Shown here piece after piece: positions 1 to 5,694 of a DNA stretch of 5,694 nucleotides. The DNA is from an uncultured Granulosicoccus sp. (GTDB taxonomy: Bacteria; Pseudomonadota; Gammaproteobacteria; Granulosicoccales; Granulosicoccaceae), in the NCBI GenBank assembly GCA_938016235.1, contig CALLPU010000180.1:1-5694 (forward strand), in the 5' to 3' direction. The notes beneath the pieces were generated by a model. It had not been told where the DNA came from. It was given only the letters and a program-made list of their open reading frames with translations, and did not search any database. Position 1 is the stretch's first letter; each line of letters opens with the position of its first letter. The translations under genes were made by a program, and so were the position numbers.

Positions 1-730
1 AGCCGACGCCAGTGACGGGCCAGGAGTTTATCTGAAGCAGGTGGACAACGAACTGGTTGTGCCGGTAGGCAAGAAAATCCGTTTTCTGCACACCGCCGCC
101 GATGTTATTCACTCATGGTGGGTGCCTGATCTGGCCGTCAAGAAAGACGCCATTCCCGGGTTTATCAATGAAAACTGGGCGCGTATTGAAGAGCCCGGTA
201 TCTACCGTGGCAAGTGCGCGGAACTGTGTGGGCGTGACCACGGCTTCATGCCGATTGTCGTCAGAGCAGTCCCACAGGAAGAGTTTGATGCCTGGGTAGG
301 TGAACAGCAGCTGGCCATGGCCGCAACTGAGGCTCAGGGCGAGCGGCAGTGGGCACACCAGGAACTGGTTAGCGCCGGAGAAAAGGTCTACCAGGCCAAC
401 TGCATGAGTTGTCACCAGGCCGAAGGTCAGGGCATCCCCGGTATGTTTCCGGCCATTGCAGGTAGCGAAGTGGCGACAGGTAGCCTGGACGAGCACGTTG
501 CAACGGTGATGAACGGTGTTGAGGGGACGTTGATGTCGAATTTCCGCGATGTTTTGTCGGATGCCGACATCGCAGCTGTGATCACATACCAGCGCAATGC
601 ATTCGGCAACGGTACCGGGGACACACTGCAGCCGTCTCACATCAAATCATTACGTGCAGGGCTAGAGCTCAAGGCTCCTGAGAGCGTTGCTTCACTGCCA
701 GAGCTGAACACGACTATGGGAGTCAACTGA
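1..730 (+). CDS. coxB: Cytochrome c oxidase subunit II with fused C-terminal cytochrome c domain (5'-truncated)
   Basis: Subunit II of the aa3-type oxidase, accepting electrons on the periplasmic side and passing them to CoxA. The reading frame is open at the left edge (first full codon at base 2), so the signal/membrane hairpin and the start of the cupredoxin domain lie outside; the GTG at 41 is internal. 242 residues are visible. CuA ligands are all present: His in DVIHSWW (codon 110-112), then the CAELCGRDHGFM block with Cys 215-217, Cys 227-229, His 239-241 and Met 248-250. A linker leads to a class I cytochrome c domain with heme-binding CMSCH at 401-415 and a probable axial Met in GTLMSNF (codon 533-535); it ends in the AAVITYQRNAFGN segment usual for CoxB-fused cytochromes. 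Fusion to cytochrome c is common in proteobacterial CoxB (caa3-like layout). The stop TGA (728-730) shares its last base with the coxA ATG, so the two are probably translationally coupled. Confidence 0.97.
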   Translation, partial: ADASDGPGVYLKQVDNELVVPVGKKIRFLHTAADVIHSWWVPDLAVKKDAIPGFINENWARIEEPGIYRGKCAELCGRDHGFMPIVVRAVPQEEFDAWVGEQQLAMAATEAQGERQWAHQELVSAGEKVYQANCMSCHQAEGQGIPGMFPAIAGSEVATGSLDEHVATVMNGVEGTLMSNFRDVLSDADIAAVITYQRNAFGNGTGDTLQPSHIKSLRAGLELKAPESVASLPELNTTMGVN

Positions 731-2355
731 TGAGTTATAACGACGTCACTCACCACTCGGCGGATGATCATAATCACGATCATGACCACGCGGAGCATGG
801 GCCTGCCAAGGGGCTGATGCGCTGGGTCACTACGACCAATCACAAGGACATCGGTACCTTGTATTTGTGGTTCTCCCTGATCATGTTCTTCATCGGTGGT
901 GCCATGGCGCTGGTGATTCGGGCGGAACTGTTCCAGCCGGGCATCCAGATCGTCGATCCGATGTTCTTCAACTCCATGACCACCATGCACGCGATCGTCA
1001 TGATCTTCGGCGTGGTCATGCCGGCGTTCGTCGGTTTGGCCAACTGGATGATTCCGATGATGATAGGTGCGCCAGATATGGCGTTACCAAGATTGAACAA
1101 CTGGTCTTTCTGGATCATGCCGTTCGCCTTCACCATCATGCTGTCCACGCTGTTCATGGACAGCGGGGGTCCTGCAGGTGGCTGGACGCTGTACCCGCCA
1201 CTGGTTCTGCAGATGGGTGACAGTTTTGCCTACGTGATTTTTGCTATCCACTTTCTGGGTATCTCGTCGGTCATGGGTTCCATCAACATCGTGGCCACTA
1301 TCTTCAACATGCGTCCGCCTGGCATGACGTTCATGAAAATGCCCATGTTCGTGTGGACATGGCTCATCACGGCTTACCTGTTGATTGCCACCATTCCGGT
1401 ATTTGCTGGCGCGGTGACCATGCTGCTGACCGACCGCTTCTTCGGCACCAGCTTTTTCAGCGCCGCCGGCGGCGGTGACCCGGTCATGTTCCAGCACATT
1501 TTCTGGTTCTTCGGCCATCCTGAGGTGTATATCCTCATATTGCCAGCCTTCGGTATCGTGTCTTCCATCATTCCAACCTTCGCGCGCAAGCCACTGTTTG
1601 GTTACGACTCCATGGTTTACGCCACCGCGTCAATTGCGTTTCTGTCGTTCATCGTCTGGGCACACCACATGTTTACTACCGGTATGCCGCTTGCCGGGGA
1701 GCTGTTCTTCATGTTCTCCACGATGATGATCTCGGTGCCAACAGGCGTTAAGGTATTCAACTGGGTCGCCACCATGTGGCGCGGTTCCATGACCTTTGAA
1801 ACACCCATGCTGTTTGCCATCGGGTTTGTGATCATGTTCACCGTGGGTGGCTTGTCGGGTCTGATGCTGGCCATCACTCCAGCTGACATCCAGTATCACG
1901 ATACCTATTTCGTGGTCGCTCATTTCCACTATGTGCTCGTGCCCGGTGCCATCTACTCGCTAATGGCAGCGACCTATTACTGGCTTCCGAAGTGGACCGG
2001 CAACATGTACGACGAGAAACTGGGCAAGATGCATTTCTGGATCTCAACCGTCTTCGTCAATGTGCTTTTCTTCCCCATGCACTTTGTCGGGCTGGCGGGT
2101 ATGCCGCGACGTATTCCCGATTACAGCCTGCAGTTCGCAGACTGGAACATGATTGCCACCATCGGTGCCTTCGGTTTTGGATTCAGCCAGTTGATGTTCG
2201 TCTACATCATCGTCAAGAGTATCCGCGGCGGTGAGAAAGCCACATCTGAAGTCTGGGAAGGTGCCCGTGGTCTGGAGTGGACAGTTGCGTCTCCTGCGCC
2301 TTATCACACCTTTGAAACAGCGCCCGACATTCAGCCTTCAACGGTAACCCGGTAG
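730..2355 (+). CDS. coxA: Cytochrome c oxidase subunit I (aa3-type, A1 family)
   Basis: Catalytic, proton-pumping subunit in the inner membrane; 541 residues, the usual bacterial length, with the usual twelve hydrophobic helices. Heme a ligands are His87 (TMHAIVMIF) and His400; heme a3 ligand is His398 (VVAHFHYVL); CuB ligands are His263, His312 and His313. Tyr267 in GHPEVY is the expected partner of the His-Tyr crosslink, and Glu265 of this motif places the protein in the A1 subfamily. D-channel Asp116 (GAPDMALPR) and K-channel Lys341 and Thr338 (VPTGVKVFNW) are present, as is the propionate-contacting Arg460-Arg461 pair (GMPRRIPDY). The first 23 residues are hydrophilic and carry seven His, a feature I recall in related CoxA proteins. 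The ATG at 730 is preceded by GGGAG (718-722) at 7-base spacing, supporting this start inside the coxB stop. Ligand assignments are by motif comparison with the mitochondrial and Rhodobacter enzymes. Confidence 0.99.
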   Translation: MSYNDVTHHSADDHNHDHDHAEHGPAKGLMRWVTTTNHKDIGTLYLWFSLIMFFIGGAMALVIRAELFQPGIQIVDPMFFNSMTTMHAIVMIFGVVMPAFVGLANWMIPMMIGAPDMALPRLNNWSFWIMPFAFTIMLSTLFMDSGGPAGGWTLYPPLVLQMGDSFAYVIFAIHFLGISSVMGSINIVATIFNMRPPGMTFMKMPMFVWTWLITAYLLIATIPVFAGAVTMLLTDRFFGTSFFSAAGGGDPVMFQHIFWFFGHPEVYILILPAFGIVSSIIPTFARKPLFGYDSMVYATASIAFLSFIVWAHHMFTTGMPLAGELFFMFSTMMISVPTGVKVFNWVATMWRGSMTFETPMLFAIGFVIMFTVGGLSGLMLAITPADIQYHDTYFVVAHFHYVLVPGAIYSLMAATYYWLPKWTGNMYDEKLGKMHFWISTVFVNVLFFPMHFVGLAGMPRRIPDYSLQFADWNMIATIGAFGFGFSQLMFVYIIVKSIRGGEKATSEVWEGARGLEWTVASPAPYHTFETAPDIQPSTVTR

Positions 2356-2387
2356 TTAGCCGGTTATCAGGAAACAGAGTCTTATTG

Positions 2388-2573
2388 ATGTTGCAATCAA
2401 GCTCAGTCATGAATAACGAGCAGGCGGATAACGCCAAGGCGACTGCTGAAGAGCAAAGCTCTCAGGGGTTTATCCGTCGCTATCGCCTGCCGTTGTTCCT
2501 GGCTGTAGTTGCGGTGTGTCTTTACGCTGGCAGTATTCTCTACATCCTCTTCGGGCGTGGACCTGTCGCATGA
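2388..2573 (+). CDS. Small single-pass membrane protein, putative oxidase assembly/accessory factor
   Basis: A 61-residue protein between coxA and cox11. It has a hydrophilic, acidic/Gln-rich N-terminus (about 1-28), a basic RRYR stretch at 30-33, one hydrophobic helix at about 34-55 (LPLFLAVVAVCLYAGSILYI) and a short tail, so it should insert with the N-terminus in the cytoplasm. No metal-binding or catalytic motif is visible; the only Cys is within the helix. It lies 32 bases after coxA and its TGA overlaps the Cox11 ATG in an ATGA arrangement, which strongly suggests it is translated. The start is uncertain: ATG 2388 is the choice here (GAG at 2377-2379, AGGA at 2369-2372), but TTG 2385 and ATG 2409 are in frame, and the 2409 start would give 54 residues. 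Small membrane proteins are known at this place in proteobacterial cox clusters, some annotated as small assembly proteins; whether this one is homologous to them cannot be settled here. Confidence 0.8.
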   Translation: MLQSSSVMNNEQADNAKATAEEQSSQGFIRRYRLPLFLAVVAVCLYAGSILYILFGRGPVA

Positions 2574-3130
2574 CTGGTACGGCAAACACCCCCCACACCA
2601 AATCGCATGGTCGCGTGGCTGGCAAGATGGTATTGCTGGCCTGTGCGATGTTCGGTTTTGGCTATCTCATGGTGCCGCTCTACGACATCATCTGTGATAT
2701 CACGGGACTGAATGGCAAGACGGGTCGCGTGAGTGCCAGTGTTGCCAATGCCACGCAAATTGAAGCGGCGGCAGAGGACCGGGAGGTCGTCGTTGAGTTT
2801 GTTGCCAGCATCAACCAGGGTGGATCGTGGATATTCAAGCCTATGGAAAAAACCATGACCGTGGTGCCTGGCCAGTTGTATCAGACAAGCTACTACGCGG
2901 AGAATCTGTCCGATAACACCGTGGTAGCCCAGGCAACGCCTAGCGTTACCCCGTTTGTGGCGGCCAAGTATTTCAACAAAACGGAGTGTTTTTGCTTCAC
3001 CCGGCAAGACTTTGAGCCGCGGGGGTCGAGAGATATGCCGTTAACCTTTATCATTGACCCTGACCTGCCGATTAATGTAGATCGGGTAACGCTCTCTTAC
3101 ACGTTTTTCAAGTCTCCTGAGCAGACTTGA
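2570..3130 (+). CDS. ctaG: Cytochrome c oxidase assembly protein Cox11/CtaG (CuB copper chaperone)
   Basis: Membrane-anchored copper chaperone that delivers copper to the CuB site of CoxA. 186 residues: a short basic cytoplasmic N-terminus, one transmembrane helix (about 19-37, ending MVPLYD), then an immunoglobulin-like periplasmic domain. The diagnostic copper motif CFCF is at 140-143 (Cys140, Cys142) in NKTECFCFTRQDFEP, and a further conserved Cys lies just after the helix (Cys42, YDIICDITGLNGKT). The C-terminal MPLTFIIDPDLP segment matches the family. The frame is open further upstream to a GTG at 2516, but that would place an unrelated 18-residue stretch before the normal family N-terminus and overlap the preceding gene by 58 bases. 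ATG 2570 overlaps that gene's stop by four bases and has GGA at 2559-2561, so it is preferred. This is the Cox11 family and not the unrelated multi-pass CtaG of Bacillus. Confidence 0.96.
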   Translation: MTGTANTPHTKSHGRVAGKMVLLACAMFGFGYLMVPLYDIICDITGLNGKTGRVSASVANATQIEAAAEDREVVVEFVASINQGGSWIFKPMEKTMTVVPGQLYQTSYYAENLSDNTVVAQATPSVTPFVAAKYFNKTECFCFTRQDFEPRGSRDMPLTFIIDPDLPINVDRVTLSYTFFKSPEQT

Positions 3131-3286
3131 CCACGCGTGCAGGTGAGTAAACGGATCTGACGGATAGATGTTCGCCGAGCGACTCTTGAGAGCGTAGATA
3201 TCTCATGGGGCAACCGGTTTGAACGGCTTTCGTTTTTTTGTTTTCATTGACGAACCGAGCGATTTAACGCTCACACAGGATTACAC
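3131..3286 (+). promoter_or_regulatory. Structured cox11-coxC spacer (possible mRNA processing or attenuation leader)
   Basis: This 156-base gap interrupts an otherwise tightly packed gene string. GAGCG occurs at 3177-3181, 3190-3194 and 3257-3261, and its complement CGCTC once at 3268-3272. The nearest pair makes a perfect 5-bp stem with a 6-base loop (3257-3272) that ends five bases before the coxC Shine-Dalgarno (AGGA, 3277-3280). A second small hairpin with a TTGA loop and one bulged base can form at 3179-3195. CCGAGCGA is directly repeated at 3175-3182 and 3255-3262. A run of seven T (3233-3239) follows only a weak inverted repeat (CCG/CGG, 3214-3226), so a true terminator is doubtful. 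No convincing sigma70 promoter pair was found. The structures are visible; a regulatory role is inferred. Confidence 0.35.
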
Positions 3287-4159
3287 ATGAGCAGTGCTAC
3301 AACTGGCTACTACGTACCCCACGCCGCGCGCTGGCCTATCGTCGGTTCGATAGGGTTATTCATATTTTTCTACGGTTTTGCCACGTGGTTGAACGAAGGG
3401 CCGTTTGGCAAGGAAATGTTCATGATTGGCGCGGCCATCGTGATTTTCATGATGTTCGGCTGGTTTGCCCAGGTGGCCAAGGAAAGTGAGGCGGGTACCT
3501 ACAATTCCCAAGTGGATACCTCGTTCAGGCTGAGCATGATGTGGTTCATCTTCTCCGAGGTCATGTTCTTCGCCGCGTTCTTTGGCGCCTTGTTCTACGC
3601 CCGCACGTTCTCCGGCCCGTGGCTGGGCGGCGTCGGTGGTGGAGGTGCTGAAATGACAAACGCGGTGTTATACAGCGGGCACGACTACGTGTGGCCCAGT
3701 AATGGCCCCGGTGGGGTGGGTGGTAATTTCCAGCAAATGGGCTGGTTTGGTCTTCCCCTGATCAATACGCTGCTGCTGCTGACCAGTGGCCTGACCTGCA
3801 CCTTTGCGCACCACGCCATACGCGCCGGCCACCGTAAGCCCTTCATTTTGTGGTTGCTTGCTACGGTAACCCTGGGTTTTATCTTCGTCGGGCTGCAGGC
3901 TGAGGAATACATGCACGCGTACAGCGCCATGAACCTGAAGATGACGAGTGGAATCTACGGTTCAACGTTCTATTTGCTCACAGGCTTTCACGGTTTCCAC
4001 GTGACCATGGGGGCGATCATCCTGCTAGTGGTCATGATTCGCGCGATCCGAAACCATTTCAGCGCTGACAACCATTTTGCGTTTGAAGCTGCAGCCTGGT
4101 ACTGGCACTTCGTTGACGTGGTCTGGCTCGGCCTGTTCATATTCGTTTATCTGGTTTGA
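3287..4159 (+). CDS. coxC: Cytochrome c oxidase subunit III
   Basis: Subunit III, the non-catalytic integral membrane subunit that stabilises CoxA during turnover. 290 residues, a usual length for the proteobacterial form. Seven hydrophobic helices are visible at about 17-35, 45-62, 82-103, 155-176, 186-204, 225-251 and 271-289. Family hallmarks are YYVPHAARWP at the N-terminus, SEVMFFAAFFGALFYAR with Glu91, the AEEY segment (Glu206-Glu207), LTGFHGFHVTMG with His235 and His238, and WYWHFVDVVW near the C-terminus. A Gly-rich stretch (113-120, 140-146) lies in the loop between helices 3 and 4 and is longer than in the mitochondrial protein; I recall it as usual in gammaproteobacterial homologues. 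ATG 3287 has AGGA at 3277-3280 with 6-base spacing. It is the last gene of the forward block, followed about 100 bases later by a terminator. Confidence 0.98.
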   Translation: MSSATTGYYVPHAARWPIVGSIGLFIFFYGFATWLNEGPFGKEMFMIGAAIVIFMMFGWFAQVAKESEAGTYNSQVDTSFRLSMMWFIFSEVMFFAAFFGALFYARTFSGPWLGGVGGGGAEMTNAVLYSGHDYVWPSNGPGGVGGNFQQMGWFGLPLINTLLLLTSGLTCTFAHHAIRAGHRKPFILWLLATVTLGFIFVGLQAEEYMHAYSAMNLKMTSGIYGSTFYLLTGFHGFHVTMGAIILLVVMIRAIRNHFSADNHFAFEAAAWYWHFVDVVWLGLFIFVYLV

Positions 4160-4167
4160 GGCGCCTG

Positions 4168-4190
4168 GCGTCCCAGCCGGTGTGGGGCGT
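4168..4190 (+). other. Hairpin just after the coxC stop
   Basis: CGTCCCA (4169-4175) and TGGGGCG (4183-4189) pair with one G-U wobble around a 7-base loop, extendable by a further G-U pair. No T-tract follows, so it does not look like an intrinsic terminator. It could protect the 3' end of the coxC transcript, but it may also be chance in GC-rich sequence. Confidence 0.3.
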
Positions 4191-4262
4191 TCCGTGTTCG
4201 CGCGGCGCAGCAAGACGATCGCACAGCACGGACTAACTGTTGTAAGCAATCATTGATGAGAT

Positions 4263-4293
4263 ACGGGACGTTGAAATCGTCCCGTTCTTGTTT
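4263..4293 (+). terminator. Rho-independent terminator of the coxB-coxC block
   Basis: A perfect 8-bp inverted repeat, ACGGGACG (4263-4270) and CGTCCCGT (4278-4285), encloses a 7-base loop. It is followed directly by a T-rich tail (TTCTTGTTT, 4285-4293). There is no T-tract on the opposite side, so it reads as a forward-strand terminator. It lies about 103 bases after the coxC stop and separates the structural oxidase genes from the DUF2909/SURF1 part of the locus. Confidence 0.82.
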
Positions 4294-4493
4294 CTGAACG
4301 ATGATTTTTTAGCGGGTCAGCGTCAGCCTTCAATAATGGGTGTTCGAGTAGAACGCACGGGCCAAGTGCTTGAATGATGATGAATTCCGCTCATACACAG
4401 AACGGCAGTGACAACCTTAATCGATGGCGAGCCTGCATAATGGCTCTTGCGCGCGGTTAGCCAGCACCCCGGCGATAGGGCGAATGCGTTGAG
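4294..4493. other. Gene-free spacer between the terminator and the convergent DUF2909 gene
   Basis: I see no supported gene here. A 28-codon forward frame (4374-4460, starting with three consecutive ATGs) lacks a ribosome binding site and recognisable features. A perfect 5-bp inverted repeat, GAGCC (4429-4433) and GGCTC (4442-4446), has an 8-base loop and no T-tract on either strand. A CATAAT hexamer (4436-4441) lacks a partner -35. This stretch would be the 3' untranslated region of the reverse-strand gene, and no intrinsic terminator for that gene is evident in it. Confidence 0.55.
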
Positions 4494-4814
4494 CTATTGG
4501 GCATCCAGCTGAATGGGGCGTCTTCCACCACCCGATGGCGGGTCCTGTTCCGCCGGGTTTGCTGTGCCGCTGGAGCCCGCAGGCGCCCGATTAGTGTTTG
4601 CCGACAATGGGCTGGGATTCATTTCTATTACGCCTGTAGCTCCTGCGATCATGACCACCACGATTGCCAGGATGGATAAACCGATACGAACGCTCAACGC
4701 GTTGACCGTGCGGTTCGACTGACCTTTATCCTTGACCAGAAAATACAGGCCTGAAAACAGGCTGACGATGACGAATCCGAGCAGCAGAAGGACGATAAAT
4801 TTGACGAGTAACAT
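4494..4814 (-). CDS. Twin-transmembrane protein, DUF2909 family, with long hydrophilic tail
   Basis: A 106-residue predicted inner-membrane protein of unknown function. Helix 1 is at about 4-26 (VKFIVLLLLGFVIVSLFSGL), followed by a polar loop with the KDKG and RTVNALSVRIGLS segments that I recognise as typical of DUF2909 proteins, then helix 2 at about 44-60. Residues 66-106 form a Pro/Gly/Ser/Asn-rich, probably disordered tail, so the protein is longer than the roughly 70 residues I recall for the family. It has no Cys or His and so no obvious metal site. It lies on the strand opposite to the cox genes, between coxC and SURF1, an arrangement I recall from Pseudomonas and relatives. That suggests an oxidase-linked role which remains undefined. 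No Shine-Dalgarno is obvious before the ATG (4814-4812). A forward frame across 4513-4722 is read as its shadow. Confidence 0.85.
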   Translation of the reverse strand: MLLVKFIVLLLLGFVIVSLFSGLYFLVKDKGQSNRTVNALSVRIGLSILAIVVVMIAGATGVIEMNPSPLSANTNRAPAGSSGTANPAEQDPPSGGGRRPIQLDAQ

Positions 4815-4831
4815 GACACTAGATTACCACC
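4815..4831. promoter_or_regulatory. 17-base divergent start region between the DUF2909 gene and SURF1
   Basis: The two ATG codons face away from each other with only 17 bases between them and no good Shine-Dalgarno for either. Any promoter for one gene must therefore lie within the coding part of the other. No well-spaced -35/-10 pair was found. The best single hexamer for the reverse gene is TATAAC (complement of 4879-4884), without a good -35. Confidence 0.4.
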
Positions 4832-5653
4832 ATGCGACTTGGTAGCTGGCAGTTTTCACCGAAGTTGTGGGCAGTGCTGTTATATGTGGCAGTGCTGTCA
4901 TGCATGTTGTGGCTGGGTGGCTGGCAACTCGATCGCGCAGCCTTGAAAGTATCGCTGCAAGAGGCGGCGCAGGAGGCTCAGGATAGTGACCCTGTGCCGT
5001 TGTCATCCATTACTGCGCTGGATGAAGCCGCCGCCGTCTACCAACGTGTGTCATTGGAGGGCCAATACGATGCGAATCGTCAGTTTCTCTGGGATAATCG
5101 GACACACAGCGGGCGTGCAGGTTTTGAAGTTATCTCGCTCGTCAAGATAGCTGGCGGCGAATGGGTCATGGTGAACAGAGGCTGGATTGCACCCGGTGCT
5201 TCACGGCAGGCGTTGCCAGACGTTGCCCTGGCCGACACCGCGTTACACACTGAGGTCTTCATTCAGGGGTTTGCCTCGCAACCTTCGCAGGGTTTCGCCA
5301 GTGGCCCGGCACTGGGCAGCAATGATTCCTGGCCGAAGTTACTGCAGTACTTCGATTACGAACTGATTGAAGCGATTGTGGGTGAGCCGGTTTTGCCCGT
5401 TGTCGTACAAGCTCAGGCATTGGGTACCGATGCTGTGAGTGTGAACGTACCCGGTCCACGGCCCGAATGGTTAACTGCCAACTGGCAACCTGCCGCATCC
5501 GGACCGGCAAAGCATTACAGCTATGCATTTCAGTGGTACGCCATGGCGCTCGCACTGAGTCTTTTATTTCTCGTGGTAAACACACGCAGAGTGGGTACAA
5601 CACCAGATGAGCCCACAACCGTGCAGCCGCCGCGCGAAAACATGAAACAATGA
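4832..5653 (+). CDS. surf1: SURF1-family cytochrome oxidase biogenesis protein
   Basis: Inner-membrane assembly factor of the SURF1/Shy1 family, which helps heme a insertion into subunit I. 273 residues with the family's two-helix layout: helix 1 at about 12-29, a large periplasmic domain, and helix 2 at about 234-250. Hallmarks are LGGWQLDRAALK (28-39) directly after helix 1, FLWDNRTHSGRAGFEV (85-100), WVMVNRGWIAPG (111-122) and HYSYAFQWYAMALAL (228-242) entering helix 2. A hydrophilic tail of about 20 residues follows helix 2. A TAG at 4820-4822 in the same frame makes ATG 4832 the first possible start, although no Shine-Dalgarno precedes it. It lies beyond the coxC terminator and diverges from the DUF2909 gene, so it probably belongs to a separate transcript with the downstream gene. 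Confidence 0.96.
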   Translation: MRLGSWQFSPKLWAVLLYVAVLSCMLWLGGWQLDRAALKVSLQEAAQEAQDSDPVPLSSITALDEAAAVYQRVSLEGQYDANRQFLWDNRTHSGRAGFEVISLVKIAGGEWVMVNRGWIAPGASRQALPDVALADTALHTEVFIQGFASQPSQGFASGPALGSNDSWPKLLQYFDYELIEAIVGEPVLPVVVQAQALGTDAVSVNVPGPRPEWLTANWQPAASGPAKHYSYAFQWYAMALALSLLFLVVNTRRVGTTPDEPTTVQPPRENMKQ

Positions 5654-5669
5654 ACACAAGGTACATCTC

Positions 5670-5694
5670 ATGAATGAAACGACGCCGCCGCCAG
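5670..5694 (+). CDS. Start of the gene downstream of SURF1 (3'-truncated, product unknown)
   Basis: An ATG at 5670 with AAGG at 5658-5661 (8-base spacing) opens a frame of eight codons (MNETTPPP) plus one base before the window ends. It is 16 bases after the SURF1 stop, consistent with the same transcript. A second ATG at 5674 in another frame would give MKRRRRQ, but its spacing from AAGG is 12 bases, so 5670 is preferred. In related clusters I recall a small membrane-anchored protein of unknown function here, followed by heme A synthase (ctaA) and heme O synthase (ctaB). That identity is context only, because the visible sequence is too short to judge. Confidence 0.6.

Noticed and set aside
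113..640. Long reverse-strand open frame opposite coxB
   Set aside because: The forward strand carries intact CuA and heme c motifs; the reverse frame reads as their complement with low-complexity His/Cys-rich sequence.
3214..3239. Possible intrinsic terminator before coxC (CCG/CGG repeat followed by seven T)
   Set aside because: The stem is only three base pairs with a gap before the T-run, and coxC belongs functionally to the same block. It is too weak to call as a terminator.
4374..4460. 28-codon forward frame starting with three consecutive ATGs in the spacer after the terminator
   Set aside because: It has no ribosome binding site, no recognisable promoter and no membrane or motif character, and the length is expected by chance.
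4513..4722. Forward-strand open frame opposite the DUF2909 gene
   Set aside because: The reverse strand encodes a recognisable twin-helix family protein with a clear start. The forward frame has no recognisable features or start signal and reads as its shadow.
4702..4737. TTGACC hexamers at 4702-4707 and 4732-4737 as -35 boxes for SURF1
   Set aside because: No acceptable -10 hexamer lies 16-18 bases downstream of either, and both are inside the reverse-strand coding region.
5674..5694. Alternative start MKRRRRQ in another frame downstream of SURF1
   Set aside because: Spacing from AAGG is 12 bases, compared with 8 for the ATG at 5670, so it is the less likely start; the window ends too soon to test further.

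Overview
The window is most of an aa3-type (heme-copper, A-family) cytochrome c oxidase locus from a moderately GC-rich Gram-negative bacterium. Three things suggest Gammaproteobacteria, Pseudomonas/Halomonas/Marinobacter-like: a subunit II fused to a C-terminal cytochrome c domain, a Cox11-type copper chaperone between subunits I and III, and a reverse-strand twin-transmembrane DUF2909 gene between subunit III and SURF1. The taxonomic call rests on remembered gene order and protein character, not on a database search.

Layout: 1-730 is the 3' part of coxB (CuA domain plus cytochrome c domain). 730-2355 is a complete coxA whose ATG overlaps the coxB stop by one base. 2388-2573 is a small single-pass membrane protein, and 2570-3130 is Cox11/CtaG, overlapping it by four bases (ATGA). 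A 156-base spacer (3131-3286) with small inverted repeats and a T-run precedes coxC (3287-4159). A convincing rho-independent terminator at 4263-4293 closes this first block. 4294-4493 holds no supported gene. 4494-4814 is a reverse-strand DUF2909-type protein that converges on the cox block. Its start lies only 17 bases from the divergent start of SURF1 (4832-5653). SURF1 is followed after 16 bases by the first codons of another gene (5670 to the window end).

How the genes work together: CoxB takes electrons from the upstream chain through its heme c and passes them to CuA. CoxA passes them through heme a to the heme a3/CuB site, where oxygen is reduced and protons are pumped. CoxC stabilises CoxA. 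Cox11 supplies copper for CuB, and SURF1 assists heme a insertion. The small membrane protein and the DUF2909 protein have no established function, and their position makes assembly or accessory roles reasonable but unproven.

All metal-binding and proton-channel residues that I checked in the visible proteins are present, so the system looks functional and conventional. I found no mobile element, CRISPR array, tRNA or rRNA. The points worth a second look are the small and unknown genes, the structured coxC leader, and the very tight divergent start pair that lacks Shine-Dalgarno sequences.
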